Positions 44,876-52,539 of a stretch of 52,539 nt of DNA are shown here, piece by piece. The notes under the pieces were generated by a model, which was not told the origin of the DNA, did not search any database, and saw only the letters and a list, made by a program, of their open reading frames with translations. Made by a program: the position numbers and the translations under genes. The DNA lies in the NCBI RefSeq assembly GCF_022690685.1, contig NZ_JALCYY010000039.1, positions 1-52,539 of the forward strand, given 5' to 3'. The number at the start of each line of letters is the position of its first letter. The first letter of the stretch is position 1. The stretch comes from Anaeromyxobacter terrae (GTDB lineage Bacteria > Myxococcota > Myxococcia > Myxococcales > Anaeromyxobacteraceae).

Positions 44876-45087
44876 TTGAGCGATCCTTCCCAAGCTCATA
44901 TGCGCGCGCGGGTCGCGGCCGCCACCGAAGTCCCGGTCGGGCGACGCGTTCGACCCACGCTCCCCACCCGGTCGGGCGCGCGAGCGAGCGGAGGAGCCCG
45001 GAGGGACCGTGGCTCGCTCGGGCCCTGCCGGCCCGCCGCGGGGCTCGTCCCTTCCGCCGCCGCGGCCCCGGGCCATACTCAGCGGAC

Positions 45088-45603
45088 ATGGAGCTCCTGC
45101 TCGTCCGCCACGCCATCGCCGCGCGGACCTCCTCGCGCGGCGAGTCGGCGGATGCGCGCCGACCGCTGACGGCCGAGGGCCGCCGGCGCATGGTCCGGGG
45201 CGCGCGCGGGCTCGCGGCGCTCGTCGCGGAGCTCGACGGCGTCTTCCCGAGCCCCCTCGTCCGGGCGGTCGAGACGGCGCGCATCGTGGCCGACGCGTAC
45301 GGGCTCACGCCGGAGGAAGGGCTCCCGGCGCTCGCGCCGGACCGCCCGCCGCAGGAGGTGATCGCGTGGCTGTGCGCTCGGCGCCGCGACGGGACCGTCG
45401 CGCTCGTCGGGCACGAGCCGCACCTCTCTCGCCTCGCGGCGCTCCTCGTCGCCGGCGACCCCGAGCCGCTGTTCACGTTCCGCAAGGGCGGGGCGTGCCT
45501 CCTCACGCTCGACGGCACGCCGCGCCCGGGCGGCGCGCGCCTGCGCTGGCTCGCGACGGCGAAGGTCCTCAGGCTCCTCGGGGCGCGGGAGGCGAAGGGG
45601 TGA
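45088..45603 (+). CDS. sixA: SixA-type phosphohistidine phosphatase
   Basis: The 171-aa histidine phosphatase superfamily member has MELLLVRHAIA (catalytic RH at 7-8), FPSPLVRAVETARIVADAYG, VALVGHEPHLSRLAALL (second catalytic His) and FRKGGACLLTL. In E. coli SixA removes phosphate from phosphohistidine of HPr-type/NPr proteins, so its position head-to-head with PTS enzyme I (212 bp apart) is meaningful. It is followed by pyrophosphatase and CHAD genes on the same strand. The C-terminal part is slightly longer than E. coli SixA. Confidence 0.9.
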   Translation: MELLLVRHAIAARTSSRGESADARRPLTAEGRRRMVRGARGLAALVAELDGVFPSPLVRAVETARIVADAYGLTPEEGLPALAPDRPPQEVIAWLCARRRDGTVALVGHEPHLSRLAALLVAGDPEPLFTFRKGGACLLTLDGTPRPGGARLRWLATAKVLRLLGAREAKG

Positions 45604-45683
45604 GCCGCGGCCCGGACGGCGCCAGGCGCTCGGCGGCTCGCCAGGCCGTGGCGGGGACGGGCGCCGGATCGCACATTCGAGGC

Positions 45684-46190
45684 ATGCCCCTCTCCTCCGT
45701 TCCCGCCCGCGCGGAGGGCGGCTTTCACGTCGTCGTCGAGGCGCCGCGCGGCGCGACGTTGAAGCTCAAGCACGACCCCGCGCTGGACGTGATGATCGGC
45801 CACCGGCCGCTGCCGCTCGGGTTTGCCTATCCGTACGACTGGGGCTTCGTGCCGGGCACGAAGGCCTCCGACGGCGACCCGGTGGACGCGCTCGTGTACT
45901 GGGACGTCTCGAGCTACCCCGGCGTCGTCGTCCGCTGCCGCGCGCTCGGCGTGCTCGCGCTCGAGCAGGACGCGAAGCGCGGCGGGCGGGAGCGGAACGA
46001 CCGGATCCTGGCGCTCCCCCTCGTCCACTCCCGCGGCGCGGCGCTGCGTACCCACGCGGACCTCGACCGCCGGGTGCTCGAGGAGATCGAGCACTTCTTC
46101 ACCTCGTCGGTGTTCTTCGAGCCGAAGAACCCCCGCATCCTCGGGTGGCAGGGGCCGGAGGACGCGGAGCGCCTCCTCGCGGGGAGCTAG
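45684..46190 (+). CDS. ppa: family I inorganic pyrophosphatase
   Basis: The 168-aa protein contains GATLKLKHDP, LPLGFAYPYDWGFVPGT and the signature DGDPVDALVYWD, with the metal-binding Asp residues, followed by the conserved core through KNPRILGW. It hydrolyses pyrophosphate to phosphate. Some core residues deviate from the E. coli enzyme: KYE is KLK, and D-x-D-P-x-D is kept. It resembles the short divergent branch often found beside CHAD genes. Only 3 nt separate it from the CHAD gene, so the two are co-transcribed. Confidence 0.88.
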   Translation: MPLSSVPARAEGGFHVVVEAPRGATLKLKHDPALDVMIGHRPLPLGFAYPYDWGFVPGTKASDGDPVDALVYWDVSSYPGVVVRCRALGVLALEQDAKRGGRERNDRILALPLVHSRGAALRTHADLDRRVLEEIEHFFTSSVFFEPKNPRILGWQGPEDAERLLAGS

Positions 46191-46193
46191 CGG

Positions 46194-47159
46194 GTGGCGA
46201 AGCCGACCGAGATCCCCGGGCTCGAGCCCGGCACCCCGGTCTCCGTGGCCGGGCCACTCCTCGTCCGCGCGCGCCTCGACGACGTGCGCCGGTACGAGGC
46301 CGCGGCGCTGGGGGAGGGGGACGGCGAGCCCGACGTGGACGCGGTGCACGACATGCGCATCGCGACGCGGCGGCTGCGCGCCGCGATCCAGCTCTTCGGC
46401 CGAGGCGAGCTCGCCGCGCTCGAGGGCGAGGTGAAGGCGCTCCAGGACGCCCTCGGCGAGGTCCGCGACGGCCAGGTGCAGCGGCGCTGGTTCGCGCGCC
46501 ACGCGAGGAAGGAGGGCGGCGCCGGCCGCCTCGCGACGTGGGCCGGCGCGGGCCTGCCGAAGGCTGCCAAGCGGCTGCGGCGCGCGCTCCGCGCGTGGCA
46601 AGGCGCCGTGGCGCCGTCGATCGCGCGCGCGGCGGAGGACGCGGCAGGGAAGGGACGGCTCGAGGGAAAGCGGCTCGCGAAGGAGGTGACGAGGCGGCTC
46701 AGGACCGTGAATCGCCGCCTCGCCGACGCGCACGACGCGCGGTCGCCGCGCAAGGTGCACCGGCTCCGCATCGCGGCCAAGAAGCTCCGGTACGCCGCCG
46801 AGCTCGTGGACCGCGGCTTCCCGGACGCCGCGACGCGGATGCTCGCTGCGCTCGTGCCGCTCCAGGAGCGGCTCGGCGACCTCCACGACACGGACGTGCG
46901 GATCGAGCGGCTCGAGCGCCTCGCCCGGCGGGGCGGGCGGGGCGAGCGCCGGGCCGCGCGCGCCACGCTCGCCGTCCTCCGCGAGGAGCGCGACCGCGAG
47001 GCGCGGGCGCTCCGGCGCGAGCTCTCGCGGTGGCGGGAGGAGGGGGTGGTGCGGGCGCTTCGGCGCGGGTTCTCGGGCGGCGGCGGGCGGCGCGTGAAGC
47101 CCGGAGTGGATGGCGCGGCCGGGGCGAATCGGCACGCGGCGGGCTCGTCCGCGGCGTGA
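46194..47159 (+). CDS. CHAD domain protein (polyphosphate-binding family)
   Basis: The 321-aa protein carries the two halves of a CHAD domain. The first is VHDMRIATRRLRAAIQLF (about residue 55) and the second is KVHRLRIAAKKLRYAAELV (about 185), each with the conserved His and basic residues that bind polyphosphate. The rest is helical and Arg/Ala-rich, with a Gly-rich tail. CHAD proteins associate with polyphosphate granules, and they cluster with SixA, pyrophosphatase or polyphosphate enzymes. The position directly after ppa supports a role in phosphate/polyphosphate metabolism. GTG start, 3 nt after ppa. Confidence 0.92.
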   Translation: MAKPTEIPGLEPGTPVSVAGPLLVRARLDDVRRYEAAALGEGDGEPDVDAVHDMRIATRRLRAAIQLFGRGELAALEGEVKALQDALGEVRDGQVQRRWFARHARKEGGAGRLATWAGAGLPKAAKRLRRALRAWQGAVAPSIARAAEDAAGKGRLEGKRLAKEVTRRLRTVNRRLADAHDARSPRKVHRLRIAAKKLRYAAELVDRGFPDAATRMLAALVPLQERLGDLHDTDVRIERLERLARRGGRGERRAARATLAVLREERDREARALRRELSRWREEGVVRALRRGFSGGGGRRVKPGVDGAAGANRHAAGSSAA

Positions 47160-47724
47160 GGATCGGCGGGCGCGTCGCGGGGGCGACGGCGGGTTGGGGG
47201 TCGGGTCGGGTTGTCCGGCATTCCCGCGACCGAGGTCACCTTGGCGCGCCGCCTGGACGGGACCTCACGTCCTCGGCGGGCCACGATGGACGGGGACAAG
47301 GTACAGGGGGCGGTGCCGTCCGCCAGACGCCGCCGGCAACGCGGGGCTGCGGGCGGGGGCTGCGCATGGGCGAGGTCGCCGTGGCCAACCGCGTTGCATT
47401 GCGGTCCGTGGGTCGGGGCGGTGCCTACCGCGTCCAGTGGCCCGCCTGCGGGCGCGAGGTCCCGCCACTTAGGGCGGCGCGCTGGGGGCGGGGTGAGTGG
47501 TGGGGCTTGGCCTCGGTTGCCGCTGTCCTCGTCGCCATCGGAACCGCTCGCCCTTCGACAGGCTCAGGGCGAGCGGACGATATCTTCTGCTCGTCGTGAG
47601 CCTGTCGAACCACGAGCGTGGTCGTGGTCGGGGTCGCGGTCGACGTCGGGGTCGCGATCGCGTCGCCCCCTCAACGTGGCGTTCGAGCGGGCGCGCCCCG
47701 TGCCTCCGCGCTAGGCTCGGCGCC
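47160..47724. other. 565-bp intergenic region with REPIN-like element
   Basis: No convincing gene in either strand. It contains the palindromic element at 47544-47617 and otherwise low-complexity GC-rich sequence. A short GGTCGTGGTCGGGGTCGCGGTCG stretch near 47620-47660 resembles the hexamer repeats seen further right. Confidence 0.55.
47544..47617. repeat. REPIN-like inverted pair of palindromic repeats
   Basis: The first unit is an exact hairpin: CCGCTCGCCCT (47544-47554) pairs with 47566-47576 around the loop TCGACAGGCTC. The second (about 47589-47617) has the complementary core TGAGCCTGTCGAA between GCTCGT and ACGAGC. Same core and arrangement as the element at 19251-19324. Confidence 0.78.
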
Positions 47725-48357
47725 GTGATCCTCTACCTCCACGGCTTCGCGTCGGGCCCCTCCTCTCACAAGGCGCGCATCCTCTCGGAGCGGTTCGCCG
47801 CCCTCGGAGCGCCCCTCCACGTCCCGGATCTCACGCCCGGCGCGGAGGGCTTCGAGCGCTCCTCGCCGTCGTCCATGCTCGGCATCGCCGAGGCCGCGCT
47901 CGACGGCGCCGCGCCGCCGCACGCGATCATCGGCAGCTCGCTCGGCGGGTACCTCGCCGCGCTCGCGGCCTCGCGCGATCCCGGCGTCGAGAAGCTCGTC
48001 CTGCTCGCGCCGGCGTTCCGGCTGTTCGAGCGGTGGCGCGCACGGCTCGGGCCGGGGGCGCTCGAGGACTGGCGCGCGAACGGGCTCGAGACGATGCACT
48101 ACGCGTCCGGGCGCATGCGGCGCATCGGCTTCCAGTTCTTCGAGGACGCCGGCGCCTACCCGGCGTTCCCGGAGGTCCGCGTCCCGACGCTCTGCATCGC
48201 CGGCATGCGCGACGACACCGTCCCGTTCGAGGACGTCGAGGCGTTCGTCGAGCGCACCCCGACCGCGCGCCTCGTCGCGGTCGACGACGGCCACGAGCTC
48301 GCGGCGTCGCTCGACCGGATCTTCGACGAGGCGCGCGCGTTCCTCCTCGGCGGGTGA
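47725..48357 (+). CDS. YqiA/YcfP-like alpha/beta hydrolase (esterase)
   Basis: The 210-aa protein starts VILYLHGFASGPSSHKA, an oxyanion-hole HGF motif. The nucleophile elbow is IIGSSLGGYLAAL (Ser in GSSLGG), the acid is probably Asp in IAGMRDDTVPFED, and the catalytic His is in VDDGHELAAS. It belongs to the UPF0227/YqiA family of small esterases. Substrate unknown. The GTG start fits the family N-terminus but has no clear ribosome site. It converges on the triheme cytochrome gene. Confidence 0.87.
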   Translation: MILYLHGFASGPSSHKARILSERFAALGAPLHVPDLTPGAEGFERSSPSSMLGIAEAALDGAAPPHAIIGSSLGGYLAALAASRDPGVEKLVLLAPAFRLFERWRARLGPGALEDWRANGLETMHYASGRMRRIGFQFFEDAGAYPAFPEVRVPTLCIAGMRDDTVPFEDVEAFVERTPTARLVAVDDGHELAASLDRIFDEARAFLLGG

Positions 48358-48392
48358 GCGCCGGGAGGAGCGCGCCTTCCCCGGGCGCTCCG

Positions 48393-49025
<633 letters not shown>

Positions 49026-49120
49026 CGGGATTCTCCTCGGTTCGGGAACGGAAGGCGGGGGCGGTGCCGCGGAGTTTACCGCGCGGGGCGCGCGGCGGGA
49101 TCGCTTGCTACACTCCCGCC

Positions 49121-51328
49121 GTGCTCGTCGAGGTCGCCGTCGCCGCCGCGGTGCGCGGGACATTCACCTACCGCGCCCCACCCGCGCTGGCTCCGGAGAT
49201 CGCGCTCGGGCAGCGCGTCGCCGTGCCGTTCGGCAAGAGCCGGCGCGCGACCGGCTACGTGGTCGGCTTCCCGGCCTCGGCGCCGGAGGGCGTCGCGCTG
49301 CGCGAGGTCGCCGCGGTGCTCGACCGCGTCCCTCCCTTCACGCCGAAGCTCGTCGAGCTCATCCGCTGGGCGGAGGACTACTACCTCGTCCCCGCGGGCG
49401 AGCTGCTCCGCGCCGCGCTCCCTCCCGGTCTCAACACGCGCAAGGGCGCCGCCGCGCCGGTGCGCCGCGGCGTCGAGTACGCCGCGCCGGAGGCCTCCGC
49501 CGCGGACGCCCTCCCCACCCTCGCGCGCGCCCGCGCCCAGCGCGCGGTACTCGAGTACCTGCTCGCGCGCGGGCGCATCCCGGTCGAGGAGCTCCGAGCC
49601 GCGTTCCCGGCGGGAAGGCCCGCCCTCGGCGCCCTCGCGCGCCGCGGGCTCGTCCGGCTCGAGCGCGAGGTGCCGGTCGCGCGCGGCGGGCTCCTCCCCG
49701 CTTCCGCCGCGCCGCTCGCGCTCACCCCGGCCCAGGCGGCGGCGCTCGAGGCGATCGCGGGGGCGTTCGGCGCGTTCACGCCGTTCCTCCTCCACGGCAT
49801 CACCGGCTCCGGGAAGACCGAGGTCTACCTCCAGGCCATCGCCCGGGCGCGCGCCGCGGGCAAGGGCGCCCTCGTGCTCGTCCCGGAGATCGCGCTCACG
49901 CCGCAGCTCGCCGGCCGGTTCCGGGCGCGCTTCGGCGACGAGGTCGCGCTGCTCCACTCCGGACTCTCCCCGGCGGAGCGCCACGCCGAGTGGCAGCGGC
50001 TCCGGTCCGGCGAGGCGCGCATCTGCGTGGGCGTGAGGAGCGCCATCTTCGCGCCCGTGCCGGACCTCGCCGTCGTCGTCGTCGACGAGGAGCACGAGGG
50101 CAGCTTCAAGCAGGAGGACGGTCCCGCCTACCACGCGCGCGATCTCGCCGTCGTGCGCGCCAAGCTCGAGGGCGCGGTCGTCGTGCTGGGCTCCGCGACC
50201 CCCTCGCTCGAGACGCTCGAGAACGCGCGGCGCGGCCGCTACCGGCTCCTCGAGCTGCCCGCGCGCATCGACGACCGCCCGCTCCCGGAGGTCGAGCTCG
50301 TCGATCTCTCGAAGCTCCGCCGCCCCGGACGCGACCTCGGCCCGGGGCTCGTGTCACCGCGCCTCGCCGAGGCGCTCGCGGAGACCGTCGCCGCCGGGAA
50401 GCAGGCGATCCTGTTCCTGAACCGCCGGGGCTACGAGACCCTCGTCGTCTGCGAGGCGTGCGGCGAGGAGGCGCGTTGCACCGAGTGCGCCGTCTCCCTC
50501 ACGCACCACGCGCGGCGCGGGATCCTGCTCTGCCACTACTGCGGCCGCACGGAGCGCGTCGGCGAGCGGTGCCCCGCGTGCGGCGGCGCCCGTCTCGGCG
50601 TGGGCGTCGGCACCGAGCAGGTCGAGGAGGCGGTCCGCGCGCTCCTCCCGGAGGCGCGCGTCGCCCGCCTCGACCGCGACGCGGTCGGGACGGCCGAGGA
50701 GACCGCGGAGCTGCTCGCGCGCTTCGCGCGGCGCGAGCTCGATGTGCTCGTCGGGACGCAGATGGTGACGAAGGGGCACGACTTCCCGGGCGTCACGCTC
50801 GTCGGGGTGGTGCTCGCCGACACCGCCCTCGCCCTCCCCGACTTCCGCGCCGCCGAGCGGACGTTCCAGCTCCTCGCGCAGGTCGCGGGCCGCGCCGGCC
50901 GCGGCGCCGACGCGGGCCGGGTGATCGTGCAGACCTTCAACCCGGCGACGCCCGCCGTGGCCTGCGCCTCGGGGCACGACTACGCGGCGTTCGCCGCGGG
51001 CGAGCTCGAGCGCCGCCGGCGCCACGGCTACCCGCCCTTCGGCAGGCTCCTCGCCGCGCGGGTCGAGGGCTCCGAGGCGGGCGCCCGCCGCACCGCGGAG
51101 GCGCTCGCGGAGGCGGCCCGACCGGCGCTCCGCGGCGAGGTCGCGATGCTCGGGCCCGCGCCCGCGGCGATCGAGCGGATCCGCGGCCGCACGCGCTGGC
51201 ACCTCCTCTTCCGCGCGAGCTCGCCCCAGGCGCTGTTCCGCGTGCACGGCGCGCTCGCGCGCGTGGCGCACCGGCCGCCCGGAGGGGCCGAGGTGCGCTT
51301 CGACATGGACCCGCACTCCATGCTGTGA
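49121..51328 (+). CDS. priA: primosomal protein N' (replication restart helicase PriA)
   Basis: The 735-aa protein has an N-terminal 3'BD domain (VEVAVAAAVRGTFTYRAP, GQRVAVPFGKS), a winged-helix region, and a helicase core with Walker A HGITGSGKTEVYL (about 225), VLVPEIALTPQL and the DEEH box. The zinc-binding insert has eight Cys (CEACG, CTEC, CHYC, CPAC). The second RecA lobe has VGTQMVTKGHDFPGVTLVG and QLLAQVAGRAGRG, followed by the C-terminal domain. PriA rebuilds replisomes at stalled forks. The GTG at 49121 matches family N-termini; the longer upstream frame is not coding. Confidence 0.96.
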   Translation: MLVEVAVAAAVRGTFTYRAPPALAPEIALGQRVAVPFGKSRRATGYVVGFPASAPEGVALREVAAVLDRVPPFTPKLVELIRWAEDYYLVPAGELLRAALPPGLNTRKGAAAPVRRGVEYAAPEASAADALPTLARARAQRAVLEYLLARGRIPVEELRAAFPAGRPALGALARRGLVRLEREVPVARGGLLPASAAPLALTPAQAAALEAIAGAFGAFTPFLLHGITGSGKTEVYLQAIARARAAGKGALVLVPEIALTPQLAGRFRARFGDEVALLHSGLSPAERHAEWQRLRSGEARICVGVRSAIFAPVPDLAVVVVDEEHEGSFKQEDGPAYHARDLAVVRAKLEGAVVVLGSATPSLETLENARRGRYRLLELPARIDDRPLPEVELVDLSKLRRPGRDLGPGLVSPRLAEALAETVAAGKQAILFLNRRGYETLVVCEACGEEARCTECAVSLTHHARRGILLCHYCGRTERVGERCPACGGARLGVGVGTEQVEEAVRALLPEARVARLDRDAVGTAEETAELLARFARRELDVLVGTQMVTKGHDFPGVTLVGVVLADTALALPDFRAAERTFQLLAQVAGRAGRGADAGRVIVQTFNPATPAVACASGHDYAAFAAGELERRRRHGYPPFGRLLAARVEGSEAGARRTAEALAEAARPALRGEVAMLGPAPAAIERIRGRTRWHLLFRASSPQALFRVHGALARVAHRPPGGAEVRFDMDPHSML

Positions 51329-51400
51329 GCGGCCGTATCGCACCCGGCGACGGAGGCGCCCGCTTGGTCCCCTGCTGGGCGCGATCCATAATCGCGCGAC

Positions 51401-52539
51401 GTGGCGCGCATCCTCCTCGTGGACGACGACATCGCCGAGATCTCGGCGGTCAAGCGCGTGCTCATGCGCGCCGGGCACCAGACCGTGCTCGCGACGAACG
51501 CGTCCGACGCGCTCGCGGTGATGGCGCAGGCGCTGCCCACCCTCGCCGTCGTGGGCGCGACCTGCGAGGCCGGAGAGGCGCTCGCCCTCGCCCACCGGCT
51601 CGCCGCGGGCGACGGCGCCCCGCTCCTGCCGCTCATCCTCCTCGGCCGCGACGACGGCGCTCCCGCCGGCGCGCCGCAGCTCGCTCGACCGGTGGATCCC
51701 GGACAGCTCGCGGAGGAGGTGACCGCGGCCCTCGCCCGCGCCGCGGCGGCGGGCGCGCCGCCGGCCCCCGCGGCGAGCGCCGCGCGACGGAACGTCGCCG
51801 TCCCTCTCCCGGCGGGCGCGCCCAAGGGCACCGCGGGCGTGCCCGCGCGCGGCAGCGCAACGCCGTCAGCCGCGGCCAGCGCCCCGAACCCGATGGTTCC
51901 GAGTCGAGCGGCCGCTCCTCCCGAGCGTGGCGCCTCCGCGACAGCGGAGACACGGAGTCGAGGGACGAACCCGACCTCGACCTCGACCGCGACCCCGACC
52001 CGCACCGCGACCGCGACCCCGACCCGCACCGCGACCGCGACCCGCACCGCGACCGCGACCCCGACGCGCACCTCGACCTCGACCCCGACCTCGACCCGCA
52101 CCCCGACCGCGCCCCCCGCGACCTCGAACCCGACCCGAGCCGCGACGACTCCGGCCTCGCGCCCGCAGGCGCCCTCCGCGAGATCCGCCGCCCCGGACGC
52201 CCGCCGCGCCGCGGCGGAGGCTCTCCGCGCCCGCGCCGACGAGCTCCGCCGCACGGCCGCTCCGTCCGCTGCTTCCGATGCCGCGGAGGAGGACGGCCTC
52301 GAGGCGCTCCTGCGGCGCGCGGAGGAGGCCGAGCGGCGCCACCTCGCCGAGCGAAAGGCGCGCGCGCGCCAGGCGGACCGCGCCACCGTGGAGGCCTCCC
52401 AGCGCGCCGAGGCGGAGCGGGTGGCGGTCGAGAAGGCCGCCCGCGCGCGCGAGGCGGAGGCGCGCGCGCGCGCCGAGGAGCGGGCCCGCGCCCACGCAGA
52501 GGCGCGAAGCCAGGAGGAGGAGGCGCGCCGCGGTGAGGA
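51401..52539 (+). CDS. pseudo-receiver + Thr-rich linker + coiled-coil protein (FrzS/AglZ-like layout), 3' end outside window
   Basis: The frame is open to the window end (379 complete codons). Residues 1-~112 form a receiver fold starting MARILLVDDDIAEISAVKRVLMRAGH. The phospho-acceptor position reads LAVVGATCEAG (no Asp), and the usual KP is RPV, so it cannot be phosphorylated in the normal way. A Pro/Ala linker leads to a ~50-residue Thr-alternating stretch (TATPTRTATATPTR type), then a highly charged Ala/Arg/Glu coiled coil from about residue 265 on (EALLRRAEEAERRHLAERKA). FrzS and AglZ, myxobacterial motility proteins, combine a pseudo-receiver with a long coiled coil; the similarity is in layout, not shown by alignment. 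It begins 72 nt after priA on the same strand. Confidence 0.75.
   Translation, partial: MARILLVDDDIAEISAVKRVLMRAGHQTVLATNASDALAVMAQALPTLAVVGATCEAGEALALAHRLAAGDGAPLLPLILLGRDDGAPAGAPQLARPVDPGQLAEEVTAALARAAAAGAPPAPAASAARRNVAVPLPAGAPKGTAGVPARGSATPSAAASAPNPMVPSRAAAPPERGASATAETRSRGTNPTSTSTATPTRTATATPTRTATATRTATATPTRTSTSTPTSTRTPTAPPATSNPTRAATTPASRPQAPSARSAAPDARRAAAEALRARADELRRTAAPSAASDAAEEDGLEALLRRAEEAERRHLAERKARARQADRATVEASQRAEAERVAVEKAARAREAEARARAEERARAHAEARSQEEEARRGE
51970..52110 (+). repeat. degenerate NCGACC/CCGACC hexamer repeat coding for Thr-X dipeptides
   Basis: A run of hexamers of type (C/G/T)CGACC with CGCACC variants encodes TS, TA, TP and TR dipeptides within the pseudo-receiver gene. 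The unit CCGACC/GACCCC is the complement of the GGGGTC unit at 48761-48911, so two neighbouring genes carry related microsatellites. Confidence 0.7.

Overview
The window is very GC-rich DNA with strong third-position GC bias. It carries FHA- and zinc-ribbon Ser/Thr kinases, multiheme c-type cytochromes, a heme-binding HAMP sensor, stand-alone receivers and a FrzS/AglZ-like pseudo-receiver coiled-coil protein. Together these suggest a myxobacterium (Myxococcota), most like an Anaeromyxobacter-type metal-respiring organism. This assignment is inferred from gene content, not from a database match. I saw no tRNA, rRNA, CRISPR array, transposase or phage gene.

Region 1 (about 1-13.7 kb) is regulatory and secretory. 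A stand-alone receiver, a 54-aa orphan and an FHA Ser/Thr kinase lead into a peptide-export locus: a TolC-type outer membrane protein facing an overlapping minus-strand operon of HlyD-type adaptor, peptidase-C39 ABC exporter and a second ABC exporter with a degenerate C39-like domain. Divergent from the operon is a 71-aa precursor with a textbook double-glycine leader and a cysteine-free, Q/N-rich core, followed by a long hairpin. A sigma-70-family factor, a heme c/HAMP sensor without output domain, a CpoB-like lipoprotein and a 49-aa orphan follow. I regard the peptide plus its dedicated type I exporter as the best candidate for an undescribed system.

Region 2 (13.9-25 kb) has a Ser/Thr kinase with a duplicated C-terminal domain, a giant MFS/spermidine-synthase-like/TPR protein, a REPIN-like repeat, and a nine-heme lipoprotein cytochrome with a collagen-like stretch near its N-terminus. 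It ends with a DJ-1/PfpI protein, a probable monooxygenase remnant and an AIF-like FAD oxidoreductase.

Region 3 (25-39.8 kb) is a sugar-phosphate island. On the plus strand lie glk, tkt, rpiB, tal, gnd (short form), zwf and pgl. Divergent from them is one open frame that joins acetate kinase to phosphoketolase, overlapping a Ca2+-type P-ATPase. Together they encode glucose phosphorylation, both branches of the pentose phosphate pathway, and a shunt from xylulose-5-P/fructose-6-P through acetyl phosphate to acetate plus ATP.

Region 4 (39.9-52.5 kb) contains a small secreted COG4315-type protein, a five-repeat Ig-like lipoprotein, a tautomerase, a second stand-alone receiver closely similar to the first, PTS enzyme I, a SixA/pyrophosphatase/CHAD cluster, another REPIN-like repeat, a YqiA-like hydrolase, a triheme lipoprotein with a (T/A)P spacer encoded by GGGGYC hexamers, priA, and the pseudo-receiver coiled-coil gene cut by the window end.
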